This document shows, one piece after another, positions 10,909-21,733 of a stretch of DNA of 52,440 nt. How positions within the stretch are numbered: the stretch's first letter is position 1; every line of letters starts with the position of its first letter. Made by a program: the position numbers and the translations under genes. Under the pieces are notes generated by a model that saw nothing but the letters and a program-made list of their open reading frames with translations, was not told where the DNA came from and did no database searches. This DNA comes from Chara braunii (taxonomy: Eukaryota > Streptophyta > Charophyceae > Charales > Characeae): positions 549,990-602,429 of the forward strand of contig BFEA01000556.1 in the NCBI GenBank assembly GCA_003427395.1, written 5' to 3'.

Positions 10909-11721
10909 TCATGTAGGTTCCTCAAACATATCAGGGAACTTAGCAACAGCATGTCCTATCTCTGGAGGTGTTTTAACGGCCTCCCCTTTCTCAGAGACAT
11001 ACACTAGGTACATACCCTCCTCTTGGTTCTGTTTATAATAATTGTAGAACGTTGATGCGCACAAGTAGCCATAGGATTCTAGTAACCTATTAGCCTTATA
11101 CTTGGTCAGTTTTACGGTCCTCCCATCAAGCAACTCATGCTTGAGCACCTTCTTGTCCCAATCAAACTGGGGCTTGGCAACCTCAAGGTAGTACATTACT
11201 AATAGCATATCAAATGGTAAGTCGTCACTAACCAGGAACGAAATCTTGTGATTAAGTTCCCCTCCTCCATAGGAGAAGGTGCAGACTACATCCTTGACAT
11301 AGTCTGTGACAACCATGCACTCCTTATTGGCCAAAGTAGATGCTACTGGTCTACTTAGGTGTTGCACCTGGTTCTCTAGACGCAGCCTTTCCAAACAGTT
11401 GTGACTTATAAAATTCTGGGTGGTGCCGATGTCTACGAAGTCACCACATTTGCGGCCTCCTACAACAACCTCCACTACGAAATGTTCCCCTCTAGGACCT
11501 GCACTGAGTGCCACCCAGGACTCGCGTGGATCACTATTCGGCCATTCGCTTTGTAAGTCCTCTAAGGCTTCATACACACCCAACGTACAGAGCATGGTTT
11601 GGTCTGGATGTGTCTTCGGGGTGACTAAAGAGTCGTTAGTTGTGGCCATCTCATGAAATGGGGAGGGTATCTGCCCCACTTCACCATGAGTAGAAGCAAC
11701 TAAAACTTCCACTAGCCTCAA
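10909..11721 (-). pseudogene. pol: Element B pol: protease region
   Basis: A 270-codon frame holds the retropepsin-like region. The active-site loop reads DIGTTQNFIS after VVGGRKCGDFV, close to the usual D(S/T)GATxNFI but with Ile at position two. A second part, DDLPFDMLLVMYYLE, corresponds to the ILG-type strand of aspartic proteases (ILLGMYYL in C). The protease would release gag and pol products inside particles. It is out of frame with gag in the current sequence. Confidence 0.8.
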
Positions 11722-13574
11722 GTGTTTCCCGAACTGGAACTGGTCCCAGCCTGGGAAGAAGGCACCCCTCCCTTAGGGGGTATCTTTTGCGTGACCTTTG
11801 TGTTCTTGCACTTATACTAGGTGTGTCCATATTCACCACAGTTGATGCAAGCACCACGCACTCGGCGGTCCCGCCATACTTCCTGATCAAGACATGCCTT
11901 GACCCAATCTGCTACTTTGGACTGATTGGAGGCGGTCTGCCCTTTACTTTTTTTACGGCCGCATTTACCGCGGCCATCTGCCTTTACCTTGACTAATGCG
12001 GCGAGGGTGCTACCCTCAGCGATCTCCTCGCCGTCGTACTCTGAGCCGTCCATCAGGTCGGTGAGTTCCTCGATTTCAGTTTGAGTCCAATCGGACTCAA
12101 CCATCATCAATCTACTACCCTTCTTTTTCCATTCATGTGGACTCTTCTTCTTCCTCCCGTCTACTGGAGTAGGTTGAGCACTTCCTAGAGTAGCCTCTAA
12201 GTCTAAGGCCTTTCTATAGAAGGTCTCAAAAGATTGATACTCGAGGCGAGCCTCACTGGCCAGTAAGGTTCTGAGATTCTCGGACAGACATCTCAGAAAC
12301 ATGGTCAATAAGACCTGGTCATCATAGCGTATGCCGCGAATGACAATGAGGTTCTCTACGGTAGACGTCAGCTCTCTGACAGACTAGTACCTTCGCTGGT
12401 CCAATCTGAGCATCGCGTCAGCGGATTATGCCAGCGATCTTCTACCATATCCAAGAACTCTTCTAAAGTGAGGGTTTTACCCCAATCTGCCATGCGTCGT
12501 CCGAACCCGGCCTTAGCTACTATCCCATCCAGCCACTTGGCTGCCTTACCCTCAAGGTAAGATGCAGCAGTAATCACCTCCTCCTCCTGCATCGTCCTCT
12601 TTGCCCTTACCCACATTGGAACCGTCCTCAACCAAGTGTTGAGTTCCTCGTCCTTCTTCTCACCGGAGAAAGCAAGGGGTGGCTTCATCGGGGTCTTTGG
12701 GTACCATGGACTTTGCTGCTGTCCCTGAGGTGGAACAGATTGCTGCGGTTGTGGTGTAGCTCCAGCCGCTAGACCAGAAGAAGTAGAAGCAACAGTATGT
12801 GCGGCTGCTGCAGACGTACCACTTGGTTGTGTGCCAACTTGTACCGGAAAGGGGCCTGACATCGCCGTCAACAGCAACAGCGACTGTGATGTTGGCCGTA
12901 ATCCTAGCCTTTGCAAAAGGTCCAAGATTTGGTCCAAGGAGCTCTGCATGAAGTCCAGCCTGCTGTCTACATGCGCATGCAGTGACAATATGCTAGACCT
13001 TGGCACTTTCATTGCATCAGACATTGCTGACTCATCTAACTCCTCTAATGCAGCTTTGTCTGCCTCTAACGTATCTAGTATGGCTGTTCTATTTCTAATC
13101 TCATTTTCTCTATTGGTAGCTTGCTTCAGTTCCCTCTCTAACCGTGTCCTCTCAACTTGTTGGAGCTCTTGTAGCTCCCTCCGGTGTGGGTCAACGGACT
13201 GAATGCGAGCCCGCCATTTGACTAGTGGAGTGACTGCAACCTACTGATCCGGAAGTACTCGTGGGCCCATGGGGCATCCCCAACTGGGTCCCAAACGAGG
13301 ATGCAGTAGAGGATGCTGCGGCGGTAGCCATTGCTGTTGCGCTGGCTGCTGCTGCTGCCTGTTCCCTAGCTGCGGCGTTTGCTGCTGCTAATGCCTGACT
13401 TGCAGCTAGTGCTACTTCCCCGGCTGCTGCGTAAGCACGGGCTCTAACTTCGGCACGAAGCCGTCTTTCGTCTCCCGACTGTAGGAACTGAAACACGTAC
13501 GGAACCCTACGTCATCTCAAACGTGTCAGCCTCGCATCATCAACTCTACCCTCATCGGAGTCTGACCCACTCAT
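11722..13574 (-). pseudogene. gag: Element B gag
   Basis: Gag probably starts at the ATG at 13572-13574 (MSGSDSDEG), in the same position as the MSDEDDTRED start in C. An in-frame TGA at 13512-13514 (RLR-stop-RRVPY, consistent with CGA to TGA) breaks it at once. Then come an Ala-rich helical segment (13191-13496), a Gln/Pro-rich stretch and a retrotransposon gag core (FSGEKKDEELNTWL, AASYLEGKAAKWLDG; 12368-13024). The C-terminal part (11817-12308) has a CCHC knuckle that begins CINCGEYGHT. A TAG at 11817-11819 then falls where C has Gln, so the last Cys is cut off in translation. Confidence 0.82.
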
Positions 13575-14838
13575 CAGCTAGGCAAACACTATCTGCACTA
13601 CAACTCCCTGCTGGAGTCCTACCACAACGTGTCTGACCGGCACCTAATTTTCTAAAAATAAATGTGTCCGGAAGGTCCCCTACTTAACCGATCAAGTGGC
13701 AGCCTACAACATTCACAAAGACTGTACACATAATCTAATTTTATCCAGATTAGTTCACCTACAGAAGCTTTGCATAGAACTGGCTATGGTAGTATACAAC
13801 AGTCCTAAACTAAGCTGTCTGTGAGGTGTTAGCAATCTGTCAACCAACAAATCAAAAATAAAACTAAATTATGTTGCAGATGTATGAACAGTGGAAATGG
13901 TTGTGTTTACAGGTGAGCACCAATTGGAACCTACCATCCCCTCAATCCAACGTAGCGATGAGCATCAATGAGCAGCAGTGTCTTAGGTGTGCAATGTCGG
14001 CCCACCCCTGTGCCCCAGGTGTATGCTTATGACCAGGCTTACCCGTTATTTATCCTCGCGTGCAACGAGCCGTACGTCCGACTGATCTGACTGATCAAGA
14101 GGCAATTTAAGGACAGCCCCCAAGGTCCGCAAGAATTATTTAACGTCGCAAACAGGACGACGATCACAGCCAGTGGACAGTTCGGAACCCCAACCAGAAA
14201 TGTTTACAGACGGTCTGGGAGCGTCTGCATAAGCCTGTTCAGTCCGCACACCCCTCTATCAGCGCAGCAAAGAGCCTCAATGGACAAAGCAGCCATCGGA
14301 TGCGTGTACTAATCCCATTAGGTTGGCATGGTGACCGTGACCCACGTGCTTCGACCAGGGCCCTTCAGAGGCACCGCCCTTTCTCCTTCCAGATGCGCCA
14401 CTGGGAAGATTGTCGTCTTTCAAGGTAGAGCGCTCACGACACCTCACCAAAAAGAGAGGACTCTCAAGTTGGACTCACTTCCTCGCGGTAGGAAGAGATT
14501 GAAAGGGAAGATAAGGTAAGGAAACAATGTACCTGAAGATAGCTGCCCCCAACCACAAATTTCTCACCAATTGAGTTGAATGTGCATTTGATGACCGGTC
14601 GTAGCCTCGGCACCACCCACAAAGCAATGCAGTGCCACCTCAGCCAACTGCCACATCAGCATGCTCTCATCACCATACATACATTCCGCTGTCACCACAG
14701 CATCCCAAGCTGTATACCCTTCCAGCGCGCACCCCTCTACCCGGGTCGCGTGCTATTTCGCCTGATGTCACAAGCACCAACTGCGAAGAAGCATCGTCAA
14801 CGCACCAAGTCTGTATGTCGCCAGCGCACAAGGTAAGC
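13575..14838 (-). other. Element B untranslated leader
   Basis: This stretch of about 1.26 kb between PBS and gag has no long conserved frame. Several blocks match the leader of element C in order (for example around 14006-14180 with 24116-24290, and 14328-14375 with 24427-24475). It therefore belongs to the element and probably holds packaging or translation signals. Confidence 0.7.
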
Positions 14839-14864
14839 GGCGAATCGAACCGGCTCCGATACCA
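14839..14864 (-). other. Primer-binding site of element B (initiator tRNA-Met)
   Basis: On the minus strand the sequence is TGGTATCGGAGCCGGTTCG and a few bases more, three bases after the LTR end. It fits the complement of the 3' end of plant initiator tRNA-Met (TGGTATCAGAGCC...) with one substitution in the first 12 bases. The match continues, with a small gap, into the T-arm complement, which makes chance unlikely. Confidence 0.85.
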
Positions 14865-14867
14865 AAT

Positions 14868-15902
14868 TGCAAGGAACATGAATGTGAGCGAAGTACAGAA
14901 ATCCAAATTGCAAATCACGCAAGTAGTCAAACAAAGAGCAGATGGCGCATTGGAACCAAGAAACCATTCATATGAGAATGATACAGCAGAATCGTGAGGT
15001 CAATGTCCCAGCCCGTAGGGCCACACCAACAACATAACCCAATGTAGCTCTCTCTCTGAACACTCCCTACAGCTACAGCATGATCACAACCAGACGACTT
15101 GAAGACCAGCGTGCTTGACGTCAACACCAATGCCCACCTCCTCTCTGCACGCCAGGTAAGTACCTTTGTTGCTCCCCACTCCTATCCCGTCTCCCCACTC
15201 TCATGCCTCCTTCCCGAAGACCACCTTCGCCTCCCTACCTCTCACTGTGCCCAGCAGCCCGGCTGCCGGCGCTCGCTGCCCTGCAGCGCCCCACGCCTCT
15301 GCGCCCGCTAGTGCGCTTGACCACCTAGCGCAGCATCCACGCGCTCGCTACACAATGCAGCAGCTTGCCGACAATGCCGCACCGGCCAAGATCCTTTCCC
15401 CTGCGCCCAGAGTGCCTATATGCCGTGGTAGGCGCTTGTGCAGCTCACTCTAGCCTGCGACTGGGCCCCGGTATCTGTGTCCAGGCCCAATGCAGATGGG
15501 GCCCAGACTTTACAGTTGCGCCCATCAGCCCAGGGCCGATGTCCAGATTCAGATAGCGGGCCGGTTTCCCATTGGCACGCTCGGCCTCTACGACGACAAC
15601 GCTGCTTTTTGATTGGCCAGCGTCCAATGTGTGATGTGTCGGCCTCCCCTGGCTTGTGCCCAGGGCTCAACCAACCGAGGCCCTGGGCTCAACTGCTTCT
15701 GCAGGAGTCTGGGCTTCACGATGCACTCCAACCAACTGGTGTGCTGCAACTGTCTGATACCCACTTTGCGAAATGCTGAAAGAAAAGCCTCTCGTAGATA
15801 TTCTGGCCCGCCTTTACTTAGGGCGGGCACGAGGCTTGCTGGGGGCCTTAGCCCAGAACATATGCATGTCGGCAAGGCCCCAATGAGGGCTCCATCCCCA
15901 CA
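14868..15902 (-). mobile_element. Element B 5' LTR
   Basis: The LTR is 1035 bp. On the minus strand it starts TGTGGGGATGG at 15902 and ends TTGCA at 14868, next to the PBS. Its outer half matches 7531-8016. It carries a CAGGTAAGT on the plus strand at 15153-15161, a site also present in the C LTRs. Confidence 0.88.
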
Positions 15903-16543
15903 CTTGTTTCAAAAAAGATAAAAAGAAAGAAAGAAAGAAAAAAAAAAAGGAAACTTGGCACCTTGTTAACCTTGAACTCTGAACACTTGTGATAACCAAA
16001 GTTCAACAAATAATCATGGCAAACAATTCTCTGGATAATCAGGACAACAAGAATCCTATGAAACAACAATAATGACTCTGAATTAGATAGGGCGGGTCAC
16101 CTGTGGATATATCTGAAGACCATTGCCCTTTCTGCAGTGGGGGAAACAAAGACGAGGGAGGAGGGAAAACAGAGAGTAGAAGAGATAAGAGATGTCATTC
16201 ACAGCAGGTGCACTGCACACTCGGACACAACAGACATAAAGTCCATTCGAAATCGAACGCGAGGGAGAAATATGTAGGGGAAGGAGCTGGGAGTGAAAGA
16301 AATAACGGACAAGGTGAAAGAAAGGGGAAAAGAGAGGAAGGGATGGGGGAAGGAGGTCAGGGCTCATACATAGAGGATAGAGGAGGACAGAGGAAGATGA
16401 CGATCAGCCATCAACCATTTGGCGGTGCTGATATGATCTAGGATATTGAGTTGTTGCACACTGATGGGGTTTTCAAGTGTTATGGAAAAAACAACAACAA
16501 AAAAGAGCAGGCATAGTGAGGAGGCGGCGACTGTGCAACTTAC
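15903..16543. other. Non-coding spacer between B and candidate host exons
   Basis: An A-rich stretch (about 15911-15950) and purine-rich DNA (about 16140-16400). No conserved frame or RNA gene is visible. Confidence 0.5.
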
Positions 16544-16713
16544 TTCATCATGAGATGATCAACTCTGGTGCCATCAGCGCGTAGTGATGCAACAATTTTA
16601 GAATTGCGCGGGTGGAGGTATTGCTTTGCAAGATCCATATTTGTCTTTGATGGAGAAACACCAAGCCACTCCAAATACTTGGCCACATACTCCAACACAT
16701 ATTCTTGAAGCGC
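16544..16713 (-). CDS. Candidate internal exon of an unidentified host gene
   Basis: On the minus strand the segment is bounded by an acceptor (CTGCTATCCAG at its 5' edge) and a canonical donor (GTAAGT at 16538-16543). Between them is an open frame of 56 codons plus two bases, beginning ALQEYVLEYVAKYLEWLG and ending VDHLMM. Composition and motif texture are those of a normal globular, helix-rich protein and unlike the surrounding repeats. I do not recognise the family. A second candidate exon upstream ends in phase 0, which fits the phase-0 start here. The gene may be disrupted by element C. Confidence 0.5.
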
Positions 16714-16930
16714 CTGGATAGCAGCAAAATTCCAAACATTCAAAAAGCCAAAGAGAGAAAGAGGAGCAGAAATGAGAGCAGAGTCCTATCAACAATCAAC
16801 TTCAATATCAATTGAAGAAACAATCAACAATCGATTTGATTAATCAAGCGAACACTTCACCCAAGTCCCATGAGGACACTAGCATACACTTGAACAACAG
16901 AGCATCTGGTGGGAAAGTTAGCACCCTTAC

Positions 16931-17000
16931 GGGTTTCAACCGCCGCCAGGCCATCTCGTCAGGGGGAATTCCACCCAGCACTTCTCCCCTCACACCAAAT
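16931..17000 (-). CDS. Candidate upstream exon of the same host gene
   Basis: On the minus strand a frame reading GEVLGGIPPDEMAWRRLKP runs into a donor GTAAGG at 16925-16930. Splicing to the acceptor at 16714 removes 217 bases and keeps the frame. The 5' edge is not fixed; the T-rich stretch with an AG near 17000 is only one option. The opposite strand is also open here, so the strand call rests on the splice signals. Confidence 0.35.
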
Positions 17001-17090
17001 GGTTGCCGGAAAATAGAAAAATGAAATGGATATGTTTTCCTTATGCCCGCAAAGATGGGTTCCATTCTGCTGCTCAAACAGCTGGCTTAC

Positions 17091-17114
17091 ACTGGCATAC
17101 CCCTCTGATGGCGG
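17091..17114 (-). CDS. Possible exon part interrupted by element C
   Basis: The 20 bases to 17110, read with 25882-25921 across element C (one copy of the GCGG duplication counted), give a 60-base open segment. It has an acceptor-like CAG at 25922-25924 and a donor GTAAGC at 17085-17090, and ends FEPPSEGYAS. This is consistent with insertion into an exon, but the segment is short and the link to the next exon is unresolved. Confidence 0.25.
17111..17114. repeat. Left target-site duplication of element C
   Basis: GCGG lies directly before the LTR and recurs at 25882-25885 directly after the other LTR. A following T on both sides makes a 5-bp GCGGT possible, with the T shared with the LTR. Confidence 0.65.
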
Positions 17115-18032
17115 TGCAAGGAAGATGAGCAATAGCGAACTTCAGCAATCAAACAGCATCATATACACAAGACCAGATAGTCGTGACCTCGAACCAACAG
17201 CAGAATTGAAGTTTCACCAAATAAGAAGACACCAAGAGCTCATAATTGACAATGCTGGTAAAGTCTCATCATCATCATCAATGAAGAACCAATGTTGATA
17301 TCCTATCGGGTGTTCGGCGCCCAGACTACAGATGGCAGATCCTATCTAGCCTATACTACAATGCCGAATGATGACGACAACAGCTTTCCCGAAGTACGAG
17401 CATGCAGCGACCAATGTTGCACGCTTCCAGCACCAGGTAAGTCTCTCGCCTCACTCACAACCTCGTTCCCCAACACACAGATGCCACTTGCACCCAAGGA
17501 CCACCCTGCGCCACACCCAGCTTACAGCAGTGCAGCTCGGCTATGGCTGCCTTCTCCTTCCCTGCTCGCCCGTGACCGCGTGAGCGCTGGCCAGCAAATA
17601 GCGCAGCAGCGCTTGCGCAGCATGCAGCCAGCACCCGAATCCTGAATGCGGAGGCAGGCCCTTTGCTATATCGAAGTGGCCTGCCTGCGGCCAGTCCCAG
17701 GAAGCTTCCAGTAGGCCCCGGTAGCCTGAGGCACGGCACGATTGAGAACAGGCCTTGGGCCTGAGGTGGTTGCATGCACCCAACTNNNNNNNNNNNNNNN
17801 NNNNNNNNNNNNNNNNNNNNNNNNNNNNNNNNNNNNNNNNNNNNNNNNNNNNNNNNNNNNNNNNNNNNNNNNNNNNNNNNCCAACTGGCGCTGCGCAACT
17901 GCCTGAATTTCCCTAGTTGCGCGGTGGCCGAAATAGGGCCCCGAGGGCCTCGTCGAGCCTGCCTTCACTTAGGGCAGCCAACTGGCTTATAAAGAGGGGC
18001 CGAATGGGGCTCATAGAGGCAGTGGCCTCGCA
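17115..18032 (-). mobile_element. Element C 3' LTR (contains a gap)
   Basis: It matches 24958-25881 from end to end. The gap of 95 N at 17786-17880 corresponds to 94 real bases (25636-25729) in the other LTR, so the estimated gap size is almost exact and its likely content is known. Confidence 0.93.
17786..17880. other. Assembly gap (95 N)
   Basis: Undetermined bases inside the 3' LTR of element C, probably caused by repeat collapse between the near-identical LTRs. Confidence 0.99.
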
Positions 18033-18045
18033 TTCCCTCCTCCTT
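18033..18045 (-). other. Polypurine tract of element C
   Basis: AAGGAGGAGGGAA on the minus strand lies directly before the TGCGAG start of the 3' LTR. This is the plus-strand priming site. Confidence 0.8.
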
Positions 18046-18069
18046 AGCTTCAACAGTCCTCTGAGAAGC

Positions 18070-18366
18070 TCAGTCTTCAACCATAGGGCGCTTTCCCTTC
18101 TGCAGAGATCTCTCGTAGTGGGCTACAACTTGCCGAGCGGTCTGCATGGGTTCCTCCCTGGTGAACCAGCGCTCCTCCTTCGGATCAGTGTGATGCCAGA
18201 ACCGGACGAGGTACTGCAGCTTCGGTTTCGGAGGACGTCCCCTGCCTGTTGGTCTTGGCGCTGGCAGCTCCCTGTGGTCCACGATATCATCGATATCCTC
18301 CGTCCATGGTTGAGGGCAGCATTGAGCGACGAGAGGGAAACTGATCTGTTTCCTCAAAAGGTGCAA
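18070..18366 (-). pseudogene. pol: Element C pol: chromodomain tail
   Basis: This is the C-terminal end of pol, with DIDDIVDHREL and QYLVRFWHHTDPKEERWFT. It lies in a different frame from the integrase frame it overlaps (18287-18366). Compared with B (TMDDHVDIDD), bases are missing after TMDG, which marks a frameshift near 18310. The tail matches the chromodomain-like ends of A and B. Confidence 0.85.
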
Positions 18367-19573
18367 GTTTGGAGGCGTGAAAGACGGGGTAAGTACGAAG
18401 ATGACCAGGGATCCGGACTACGTAAGAAGGTCCATCCGGATCAGTCCCAACAATATCTAAGACTTCCCATGGTCCAAAGTACTGTGGCATGAGCTTGCAG
18501 GAGATCCCATGCTCCTGTCCCAGTTCTGAGGACTTAACCCAGACTCTGTCCCCAACCTGAAATGAAGACTCGCGGCAGTGTTTGTTCACTGATTCTATCA
18601 TAGCCGCCTGTGCCTTCTGCATCTGTTCTATAGCGTGCTGCATCTTCTGTTCGTACCGGTAAGCAAATTCTAAAGTACCTGGTGCAACAGTTGACTGATT
18701 CTCAGGAAGGAGAAAATCTACGGGCAATCTAGGCTTGAAAGTCAATAGCAAACTGTTTGGGCTCACCCCGGTGGCGCTGTGTACAACATTATTGTACAGA
18801 CTGGCAATGAGAGCAAGCTTCTCATCCCAGTCCACCTGGTTAGGCTTGATGTAATGCCTCAGCAGGTGTTGTACAACGCGATTCAGTTGCTCGGCCTGAC
18901 CGTTGGCCTCTGGGTGATTCCCAGAAGTCATCTGCAACTGGGTTCCCTGCTCTGCAGCAGCGGCCTTCCACAATTCGCTGGTAAATCGGACATCCCTGTC
19001 ACTGATAATTGACTTGGGTAAACCAAAATCCCTGACCCAGTTCTCTTTGAACATTCTGATCACATACTCCGTCCTTGTTGTTTCCGGCATTGCTACTAAT
19101 CTAGCATACTTACTAAATCTATCCACGATAACGAAGATGTGTCTCATCCCACTCTTGCTGGTGACCAGCGTATCCATGAAGTCCATGTACAAGCTATCAC
19201 CAGGCCTTTCCGGAATCGGAAGGGGCATCAGGAGCCCAAGAGGATCCTGCGTACGTGGCTTGTCCCTCTGACAGAGTTGACAAGTCTCCACGTACAGCTG
19301 GGCATCTCGCATCATCGTGGGCCACCAAAACCACTGCAGCAGATTAGTTGCGGGCTTCTTGTACCCAAAATGGACGGTGGCATCATGACACTCGCCTAAA
19401 AATAAACTAGACAAAGACTCCCTATTAGGAACACACAAACGTTTATTCCCAGCCTTCTTGAGGAACAGCAAGCCGTTGACCAACTCAAACTCGGCAGAAT
19501 TCACTTTGTCCTTCGCTTCGAGTCTGCGGATGATCTCATACATGAACGGATCCTCACGATAGGCTTCCACCAA
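18287..19573 (-). pseudogene. pol: Element C pol: integrase
   Basis: A 428-codon frame holds HDATVH ... CQLCQRDK (the zinc region, with the second His kept), DFMDTLV, SDRDVRFTS and NGQAEQLN for the D,D,E triad, then GDRVWVKSSEL and YFGPWEVLDIVG. The catalytic residues are intact. It is separated from RNase H by an in-frame stop and frameshift between about 19612 and 19680, and from the chromodomain by the frameshift near 18310. Confidence 0.9.
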
Positions 19574-19611
19574 GGACTGAGCAACATTGTCCGCAAGATC
19601 GAACTCAGTAA

Positions 19612-20217
19612 TCAGCGCACCTTAGAAATCAGGTCTACGCGACAAGGCATCAGCAACCTTGTTGTACTCCCTTTCAGATACTGCGAGTCAAAGTCATACT
19701 GCTCAATGACTTCGATCCAACGCTTGAGAGCGCCAGAGAGTACAGGCTGGGTTCTCATCCATCTCAGGGTCTGATGATCAGTCCTGAGGATGAAGAACCT
19801 CTCAAGGAGATAGTGCCTCCAATGGGTCAGAGCCTTGTAAACCGCATAGAGTTCCTTCTCATAGGTGGACTTGGCCAACTTCTGAGACGGCATTTTCTTG
19901 GACATGTACTCAACAAGCCTCAACTTTCGCCCCTCCTGCTATGCAAGCACGGCGCCAATGCCATATTGGCTGGCATCCATGGTGACTATAAACGGCTTAT
20001 CAGGATCGGGAAGTTTCAAGACCTCGTAGTGCGTCAACGCATGCTTCAGATGTCTGAAAGCAACCTCGCACTCATCTGTCCACTCCCATGGGGTGTCAAG
20101 GCGGGTCAGATCAGTCAAAGGAGCAGCCACTATGCTATAGTTCTTAACAAAAGTCCTATAATAGCCTGTCATCCCAAGAAAGATCTCATCTCGGTCACAG
20201 ACTGAGGACGTGGCCAA
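19612..20217 (-). pseudogene. pol: Element C pol: RNase H
   Basis: Two frames in order. The frame 19939-20217 holds TGYYRTF and TMDASQYGIGAVLA. The frame 19612-19923 holds STYEKELYAVY, RTDHQTLRW and WIEVIEQYDF. They are separated by TAG at 19939-19941, where B and most relatives have Gln after VLA, a C-to-T change. The reading frame is lost again at KGSTT, where B has KGEYN, in a shortened C-run (plus strand CTCCCTTT versus CTCCCCCTT in B). Confidence 0.85.
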
Positions 20218-20822
20218 TCACGAATGCTGGCCACCTTCGCGTCATCGGGCTTCAACCCTTCCGCGGAGATTTCATGACGCAAGTACAAGTCACGGGTGCG
20301 GCCAAACTCACACTTCTCACCGTTGATCTTGAACTTGTGCTGTCGCAGGAGACTGAGGACTTTGTCCAGATGCGCAATGTGCTCCTCGACAGTCTTACTA
20401 AAAATAAGTATGTCATCGAGGTACACGATGACAAACTTATCCAAGTAGTCATGGAATATCTGATTCATAGTGTGCTAAAAGGTGCAAGGACCATTGCAAA
20501 GGCCGAAAGGCATCACCACAAACTCATACAGACCGTACCTGGTCTGAAAGGCGGTTTTGTGTTGATCCTTGGGCCGGATTGCAATGTGATGGTACCTGGA
20601 GTTCAGATCTATCTTACTGAAGTACCGACACCCTTGCACTCTATCTAGCAAATCATCGATGCGTGGTAGGGGCTCTCTGTTTTTGACAGTGATGGCATTG
20701 AGGCGCCTATAGTCAATGCACATCCTCAGTGTTCCCTCCTTCTTCTTAGGTACAAATAGTATTGGAGACCCATAAGGAGAGACACTCAGCCGGATCCAAC
20801 CCTTCTCTACGAGTTCCTTGAG
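20169..20822 (-). pseudogene. pol: Element C pol: reverse transcriptase
   Basis: Fragments 20475-20723 and 20169-20468 carry [37 protein letters not shown] and FVIVYLDDILIFS. Both catalytic sites (KID and YLDD) are kept, but SGYHQ has become SRYHH. A TAG at 20475-20477 replaces Gln in TFQ. A one-base loss near 20180 (GGGATG versus GGAATG in B) shifts the end. TAA at 20823-20825 (ELRR-stop-LKEL) cuts it from the protease region. Confidence 0.88.
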
Positions 20823-21704
20823 TTATCGGCGAAGCTCATCAAGCTCGCCTGAAGACATCCAATAGATCCTACCCTTCGGGATACTAGACCCTGGGATAAT
20901 CTCTATCGCATGGACGACCTCCCTCTCTACTACCCCTGTCGGCTCTTCAAATAGATTAGGGTACTTGGCAACTACTCCCTCTATCTCCGGCGGCATTTTC
21001 ACCGGCTCGCCTGCAGCAGAGACATAAACTAGATACATACCCTCCTCCTGATTTTGCTTATAATAATTGTAGAACGCGGCCGCACACATGCACCCGTGGG
21101 ACTCAATCAGACTACTAGCTTTGAACTTACGCAATCTAGCAGTCCCTCCACCTGGCAAATTGTGTTTGACCACTTTTCGGTCCCAGTCAAACTGGGGCTG
21201 TGCCACAGAGAGGTAGTACATACCTAACAATATATCCATGGGGAGTTCGTCACTCACTAGGAACGAGATGCGATGTCTCAATTCCCCTCCCGCGTACGGG
21301 AAACAACACTCAACATCTTGGAGGTAGTCATTGACTACCATGCACTGTTTGTTGGCACAGGTCGACTCCACAGGTCGACTCAGGCGCTGCACTTGCCCCT
21401 GTAAGCGCAGCCTCTCAACGCACGGGCGACTGATAAAGTTCCTAGTCGAGCAAGTGTCATAATAGGCCCCGGCCTTGCGGCCGCCAATGACCACCTCGTT
21501 GACGAACATCTCACCCTTCGGGGCTTTGACTAGGGCCGTCCAAGAAGCTAGCGGGTCTGATCTAGACCACTCCTCCTCTACCTCCTCTAAGGACTCAAAC
21601 ACATTCATCGAACAGAGGCTCGATGGGTCTGAACGTGTTTGCGGGACGACGCTGGAGTCAGTAGCTTGGGCCATCTCTCGAGATGGTGAGGGTGTAGCCA
21701 CCAC
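20823..21704 (-). pseudogene. pol: Element C pol: protease region
   Basis: A 293-codon frame with the retropepsin loop changed to DTCSTRNFIS where DSGA is usual; the Gly of the catalytic triad is lost. DELPMDILLGMYYLS matches the second conserved strand. The linker to RT contains VVEREVVHAIEIIPGSSIPKG. It aligns with 10909-11721 of element B. The changed active site suggests it would be inactive, apart from the TAA that ends it. Confidence 0.82.
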
Positions 21705-21733
21705 CTCAACCCTAGTAGGAACAGCTACTATTC

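Larger units (their letters stand above)
7531..15902 (-). mobile_element. Element B: Ty3/gypsy chromovirus with truncated 3' LTR
   Basis: In minus-strand order it has a full 5' LTR (14868-15902), PBS, about 1.25 kb of leader, gag, protease, RT, RNase H, integrase, chromodomain, PPT and the outer 486 bases of the 3' LTR (7531-8016). Its gag-pol and leader resemble element C throughout, so B and C are one family or sister families. Over the shared part the two LTRs differ at about 25-30 positions, mostly transitions, plus an indel of about 18-20 bases, so the insertion is not recent. There is no left target duplication to find because that end is lost. Confidence 0.9.

Noticed and set aside
14839-14864. 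tRNA gene (tRNA-like sequence)
   Set aside because: The match is only to the complement of a tRNA 3' end and sits beside an LTR, which is what a primer-binding site looks like.
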